Part shown: positions 5,925 to 8,646 of the stretch, piece after piece
How the letters are laid out: each line of letters opens with the position of its first letter
How positions within the stretch are numbered: the stretch's first letter is position 1
Source of the DNA: an uncultured Clostridium sp.
Lineage (GTDB): Bacteria > Bacillota_A > Clostridia > TANB77 > CAG-508
Length of the DNA: 8,646 nt
Assembly (NCBI GenBank): GCA_951800935.1
Contig: CATOLW010000038.1
Location: 1 to 8,646, forward strand
Direction: 5' to 3'
Made by a program: the position numbers and the translations under genes
The notes under the pieces: model-generated
The model's database searches: none
The model's input: the letters and a program-made list of their open reading frames with translations, nothing else
Told to the model about the DNA's origin: nothing

Positions 5925-7280
5925 ATGTTAGATAATCATGATAGTCGAAACTTATCTGATGTATTTAAAGAATTACAAGAAATACAACAATCACAATTTG
6001 AAAATCCCCAAAAACAAATAAAGAGAAGAAAACCAAAAGCAAGAAAAAACTTTGCTTTTCATTTTCGTACCCATAATCCTTACAAAAATTCTGATTTAAA
6101 ACTTTCACACATCATAGTAGGTTGTGGCATTCTCATTATTGGATTAGCTGTATTCTTTCCTAAAAATACCTCTTTTACACAAAGTTATGCAAGAGAAGAA
6201 ACTGTAGAAGAAATATCAGAATACGAATTAAACCGTCATCGTTTAAATATCCAAAGCATTATTTCTGAAAATGCTGATATGGACAAAGTAAAAGAACAAG
6301 TTACTGAAGAGCGAGATGTTGAATTTATTACAGAATATAATAACAACCCTACTCTTCCAAAAAGTGAAGAAGTAGTAAAACAAGAAGGAGTTCTTGGAAA
6401 AGAAAATGTAACTGCTATTAAAACTTATGAAAATGGTAATTTTGTAGAAGAAATTATTTTAGGTAAAGAAAAATTAGTAGAACCTATTTCTAAAATAGTA
6501 GATATTGGTACTTCTGAATTCTTAGCAAAACATAAAGTACATATTGGTGATATCATGTATTTTGTAAACACTGCTAACTTAAAGGAAACACCACAAGATT
6601 CTTCAAAAGATGTAGCAGAAGTAAAAAAGAGCTTAGATGTTAAATTGTTAGAATTACCTAGTGAAGAATGGTGTAAAGTTTCCTTTGATAACATAGAAGG
6701 ATATATTAAAACTTCTAACTTAACTTCATCTTATACAACACCAAATATTGTAGAGAAAAATAGAATCCAAAGAATTTTAATTAAAGTAAACATCGACATA
6801 GAACTAAATAGAACCACTGGCTTGACCTTAAATGACTATAAGAAGATATTTACCAATATCCCAAATGACAAAAATAAGATATTCCAAGATAATTATACGG
6901 CTTTCTATAATGCTGAAAAGAAATATAACATTAATGGTATTTTCTTAGCCTCTATTGCTATTCATGAAAGTGGTTGGGGAACTTCTCAAATTGCAGAAGA
7001 AAAGAAAAATCTATTTGGTTATGGCTCTTATGATGCTACGCCTTATGAATCTTCTTTCGAATTTGAAGATTACAAAGAAGGAATTGAAACAGTTGCAAAA
7101 TCTCTAGTAAAATACTATTTAAATCCATCTGGTACAAAAATTTATGATGGAGAAACAGCTGCTGCTTGGTATTATAATGGACCTACCTTACAAGGTGTTA
7201 ATACTAGATATGCAAGTGATCCTGAATGGCATACAAAAGTATTTAGTTATATGGAAACATTGTATAATAGACTTCAATAA
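5925..7280 (+). CDS. Membrane-anchored cell-wall hydrolase with G5, SH3 and glucosaminidase domains
   Basis: This is a probable peptidoglycan hydrolase cutting N-acetylglucosaminyl bonds outside the membrane. The order over 451 residues is as follows. A cytoplasmic N-terminal tail of about 60 residues is rich in Lys/Arg (KQIKRRKPKARK, 30-41). One hydrophobic helix follows (HIIVGCGILIIGLAVFF, 62-78). A G5-like domain spans about 128-196, ending EPISKIVDIGT. A bacterial SH3-like domain spans about 205-267, ending EEWCKVSFDNIEGYIKTSNL. A glucosaminidase domain spans about 310-451. The catalytic acid is most likely Glu348 in ASIAIHESGWGTSQIA (342-357), with NLFGYGSYD and AAAWYYNGP as further family blocks. 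The positive charge before the helix and the absence of a clear signal-peptidase site suggest a type II membrane protein. The next gene starts 14 bases later, so they share an operon. Confidence 0.9.
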   Translation: MLDNHDSRNLSDVFKELQEIQQSQFENPQKQIKRRKPKARKNFAFHFRTHNPYKNSDLKLSHIIVGCGILIIGLAVFFPKNTSFTQSYAREETVEEISEYELNRHRLNIQSIISENADMDKVKEQVTEERDVEFITEYNNNPTLPKSEEVVKQEGVLGKENVTAIKTYENGNFVEEIILGKEKLVEPISKIVDIGTSEFLAKHKVHIGDIMYFVNTANLKETPQDSSKDVAEVKKSLDVKLLELPSEEWCKVSFDNIEGYIKTSNLTSSYTTPNIVEKNRIQRILIKVNIDIELNRTTGLTLNDYKKIFTNIPNDKNKIFQDNYTAFYNAEKKYNINGIFLASIAIHESGWGTSQIAEEKKNLFGYGSYDATPYESSFEFEDYKEGIETVAKSLVKYYLNPSGTKIYDGETAAAWYYNGPTLQGVNTRYASDPEWHTKVFSYMETLYNRLQ

Positions 7281-7294
7281 AATAGGAGGACAAA

Positions 7295-8128
7295 ATGAAA
7301 AAGTTTAAAATAAAAAACGAAAAATTATTTTTTACCATTTTAATTATAGCTTTATTTATTATATTTCTTTTGTATTATAATTTGGTATTTTCTGTTGTAT
7401 TTGCTAGAAATGCTTTTGCCAATGAAATGATAGAAATTTCAGATGAAAACGAAAATCCTATTTTTACCATACAAAAAGTATTGTTATATAGTAGTGCAAA
7501 TGCCCTTGATAACTCACAAGACCAATCTTTAAAGGACATGAGCATTAATCAATATACAGATATTTCTATCTATATTGATAATATTAGTACTGTTTCTGAA
7601 TTAACCGATGAAAATACCATTAAGCAATTGTATATTGACAATATTGTTGCTACTTCAAGTGCTGATATAGGAACTAAGATTTTAAATTATAAAAGTCCTT
7701 TAGAGTTTGGTAAGTATAAAACAATTGAAGCACCTGAAAATAATCGAATTGACTTTAATATTGTAAATACTAATTCACAAAATGAAAGTAATGATTATAC
7801 CACTCCTACTTTCTATACTGATTGTTCGAATCCTATTTCTTTGGGTTACATGAATCAAGATATTTTAACGAATTATGCTGTTTCCCAAGATGCAAATACG
7901 GTTTCTTTTAACGGAAAAGTTTTGAAGGAAGCTAATGTTAATTTAGAAGATATTAATTATACTTTAACTTTTAAAATTCATATTGTAAATAATTTAAATC
8001 AAAAATTCGTTTATAATATGAAGTTAGACGTTAATTTAAATGACAACAATGGTGGTATTTACAATGGTTATATCTTTAAAGGGAAAAATACGTCTGGCAA
8101 AGAATATAGATTTTTTAAAGAGATTTAA
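7295..8128 (+). CDS. Unrecognised secreted or membrane-anchored protein, partner of the glucosaminidase
   Basis: I do not recognise a family for this 277-residue protein. A lysine-rich start (MKKFKIKNEK) is followed by a long hydrophobic stretch (11-36), so it is exported or anchored with its bulk outside. ARNAFA (37-42) offers an A-x-A signal-peptidase site after residue 42, but the hydrophobic stretch is longer than in usual signal peptides, so an uncleaved anchor is equally possible. The external part is rich in Asn, Asp, Ile, Thr and Tyr, has one cysteine (177), and looks mostly beta-stranded, for example INYTLTFKIHIVNN (220-233). No catalytic motif is visible. A strong AGGAGG lies just before the ATG and the gap to the glucosaminidase gene is 14 bases, so the two are co-transcribed. 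A terminator overlaps its stop codon. Confidence 0.85.
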   Translation: MKKFKIKNEKLFFTILIIALFIIFLLYYNLVFSVVFARNAFANEMIEISDENENPIFTIQKVLLYSSANALDNSQDQSLKDMSINQYTDISIYIDNISTVSELTDENTIKQLYIDNIVATSSADIGTKILNYKSPLEFGKYKTIEAPENNRIDFNIVNTNSQNESNDYTTPTFYTDCSNPISLGYMNQDILTNYAVSQDANTVSFNGKVLKEANVNLEDINYTLTFKIHIVNNLNQKFVYNMKLDVNLNDNNGGIYNGYIFKGKNTSGKEYRFFKEI

Positions 8129-8146
8129 GCAATTAAATCTCTTTTT
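8117..8146 (+). terminator. Rho-independent terminator of the glucosaminidase operon
   Basis: A perfect 12-bp stem (arms 8117-8128 and 8133-8144, AAAGAGATTTAA and its complement) encloses a GCAA tetraloop and runs into TTTTTATTA. The 5' arm contains the last codons and the TAA stop of the preceding gene, so the terminator is partly coding. Confidence 0.88.
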
Positions 8147-8161
8147 ATTAGTCAAATATAT

Positions 8162-8190
8162 TTGTAATTTTATGTAAAATATGTTATAAT
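8162..8190 (+). promoter_or_regulatory. Sigma-A promoter of the small gene at 8222, extended -10
   Basis: TTGTAA (8162-8167) and a perfect TATAAT (8185-8190) are separated by 17 bases, with TGT immediately before the -10 giving the extended TGn motif. The start would be near 8197, about 25 bases before the ATG. Confidence 0.8.
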
Positions 8191-8203
8191 TCATTTATAA
8201 CAT
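8181..8203. promoter_or_regulatory. Candidate operator: 9-bp inverted repeat over the -10 box and start site
   Basis: ATGTTATAA (8181-8189) and TTATAACAT (8195-8203) are exact reverse complements separated by TTCAT. The element covers the -10 hexamer and the expected transcription start, where a bound protein would block initiation. The left arm is upstream of the predicted start, so it would not form as an RNA hairpin. It is close in base content to Fur/PerR-type boxes, but the spacing between arms is 2 bases longer than a PerR box, so no regulator is named. Confidence 0.5.
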
Positions 8204-8221
8204 CTGGCAGGAGGTGCTTGT

Positions 8222-8425
8222 ATGAATTTTATTTTTCAATCAAGCAGTAGGTATCGGTGTGCTATATACCGACGACAGTTTTTCTTTTTTAAGAAACTGG
8301 TAGCAGAAGCAGAGATGAATTTGGAAGATATGATTTTTGTTTATAAACTTGATGATTCAATTACTCTGCCTCCCAACATCTATATGCACTTAAGAGAATT
8401 TATGTTACAGCAAAGAGAATCATAG
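8222..8425 (+). CDS. Small protein of unknown function (67 residues)
   Basis: No family is recognised. The first 25 residues are basic and aromatic (Arg10, Arg12, Arg17, Arg18, a run of four Phe at 20-23, Lys24-Lys25). The rest is more acidic, containing AEAEMNLEDMIFVYKLDD (28-45) and LPPNIYMHLREFM (49-61), the latter helix-like. There is no signal peptide or membrane segment, so it is probably cytoplasmic. Support for a real gene comes from its surroundings: an extended -10 promoter with a 17-bp spacer, AGGAGGTG (8209-8216) five bases before the ATG, and a terminator that begins inside the TAG stop region. A shorter product from Met32 is possible but lacks a ribosome binding site. A structured RNA role for the same transcript is not excluded. 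Confidence 0.7.
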   Translation: MNFIFQSSSRYRCAIYRRQFFFFKKLVAEAEMNLEDMIFVYKLDDSITLPPNIYMHLREFMLQQRES

Positions 8426-8447
8426 CCCTTTACAGGGCTTCTTTTAT
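8424..8447 (+). terminator. Rho-independent terminator of the small gene
   Basis: AGCCCT (8424-8429) and AGGGCT (8434-8439) form a GC-rich 6-bp stem around TTAC, followed by TCTTTTATTATTT. The first bases of the stem are part of the TAG stop codon (8423-8425). On the opposite strand no T run follows, so it is not an obvious terminator for the convergent gene. Confidence 0.82.
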
Positions 8448-8450
8448 TAT

Positions 8451-8646
8451 TTACCATATTTTTTCTAAAATTCTTTTTAATATTTCTTTCCTGTTTTTTG
8501 AAGTATCTATGTATTCTATGCCATATTTAGGGCAGTCTACTTTTAATATTTGATTGACTTTGTTCCATTTTTCCGCATGTATATTTAATGCTTCATCTGA
8601 TAGTCCAAAACTCCAGTCTTCTGGTTTATCATTATCTCTACATAAT
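8451..8646 (-). CDS. C-terminal 64 residues of an unidentified protein (runs off right edge)
   Basis: The minus-strand frame is open from the window edge to a TAA at 8451-8453. Its last residues include CRDNDKPEDWSFGLSDEA and, at the end, YIDTSKNRKEILKRILEKIW. The strand-like YIDTS followed by a charged helix resembles the C-terminus of a small P-loop kinase-like protein, where a similar segment closes the nucleotide fold, but this is only a resemblance and no P-loop is in view. It is convergent with the small gene, 25 bases from its stop codon. The reading is credible as coding because it stays open for its whole length in AT-rich DNA and has normal protein composition. Confidence 0.65.
   Translation of the reverse strand, partial: LCRDNDKPEDWSFGLSDEALNIHAEKWNKVNQILKVDCPKYGIEYIDTSKNRKEILKRILEKIW

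Noticed and set aside
6425..6694. Minus-strand ORF of 89 codons
   Set aside because: It is fully antisense to the G5 and SH3 part of the glucosaminidase gene.
8181..8203. PerR or Fur box at the small gene promoter
   Set aside because: The arms resemble TTATAA half-sites, but the spacing is two bases longer than the PerR box, and AT-rich promoters mimic such boxes easily.
8279..8296. Programmed frameshift at the T-run in the small gene
   Set aside because: The heptamer TTTTTTA is in the wrong register for X-XXY-YYZ slippage, and no sensible second frame follows.
1..8646. Alternative genetic code, because no TGA stop was seen
   Set aside because: Tryptophan at conserved positions is encoded by TGG and no in-frame TGA occurs in the genes; nine TAA/TAG stops are unremarkable at this base composition.
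1..8646. Mobile element, prophage, CRISPR array or tRNA
   Set aside because: No transposase or integrase motif, no terminal or spaced repeats of suitable size, and no tRNA-like cloverleaf were seen on either strand.

Overview
The window is AT-rich DNA (roughly 30% G+C by eye) from a low-GC Gram-positive bacterium, most likely a member of the Clostridia. The reasons are the AddB-type helicase-nuclease, an Ogg-type (not Fpg-type) 8-oxoguanine glycosylase, an Elp3-like radical SAM gene directly behind rnc, a YitT-family membrane protein, strong GGAGG ribosome binding sites, and textbook sigma-A promoters with 17-bp spacers. All nine stop codons visible for recognised or likely genes inside the window are TAA or TAG. 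Tryptophan is encoded by TGG as usual, so the standard code fits.

Layout. The left half (1-4650) is on the minus strand. Read in the direction of transcription it runs rnc (RNase III), an Elp3-like radical SAM protein, a YitT-family protein, ogg, a rho-independent terminator, then the first 326 codons of addB, which runs off the left edge. The first three genes look like one operon from a promoter upstream of rnc. ogg has its own extended -10 promoter. A 175-bp divergent intergenic region (4651-4825) separates this block from plus-strand genes: a GNAT acetyltransferase and a Nudix hydrolase (one operon). A second promoter follows, driving a membrane-anchored G5/SH3/glucosaminidase cell-wall hydrolase and an unrecognised secreted or membrane-anchored protein, closed by a terminator at 8117-8144. 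Next comes a compact single-gene unit (8162-8447) for a 67-residue protein of unknown function, with its own promoter, a near-ideal ribosome binding site and a terminator overlapping its stop codon. The right edge holds the last 64 codons of an unidentified minus-strand gene.

How the genes fit together. ogg and addB are DNA-repair genes: base excision of 8-oxoguanine and double-strand-break resection. rnc processes rRNA and mRNA. The 5925-8128 pair belongs to the cell envelope. I see no mobile element, tRNA, rRNA, CRISPR array or defence cassette. Most of the window is ordinary chromosomal core. The items most worth a second look are the small gene at 8222 with a perfect 9-bp inverted repeat over its -10 box, the cell-wall hydrolase with a long basic cytoplasmic tail and its orphan partner, and an Ogg that appears to keep a eukaryote-like base-discrimination arginine.
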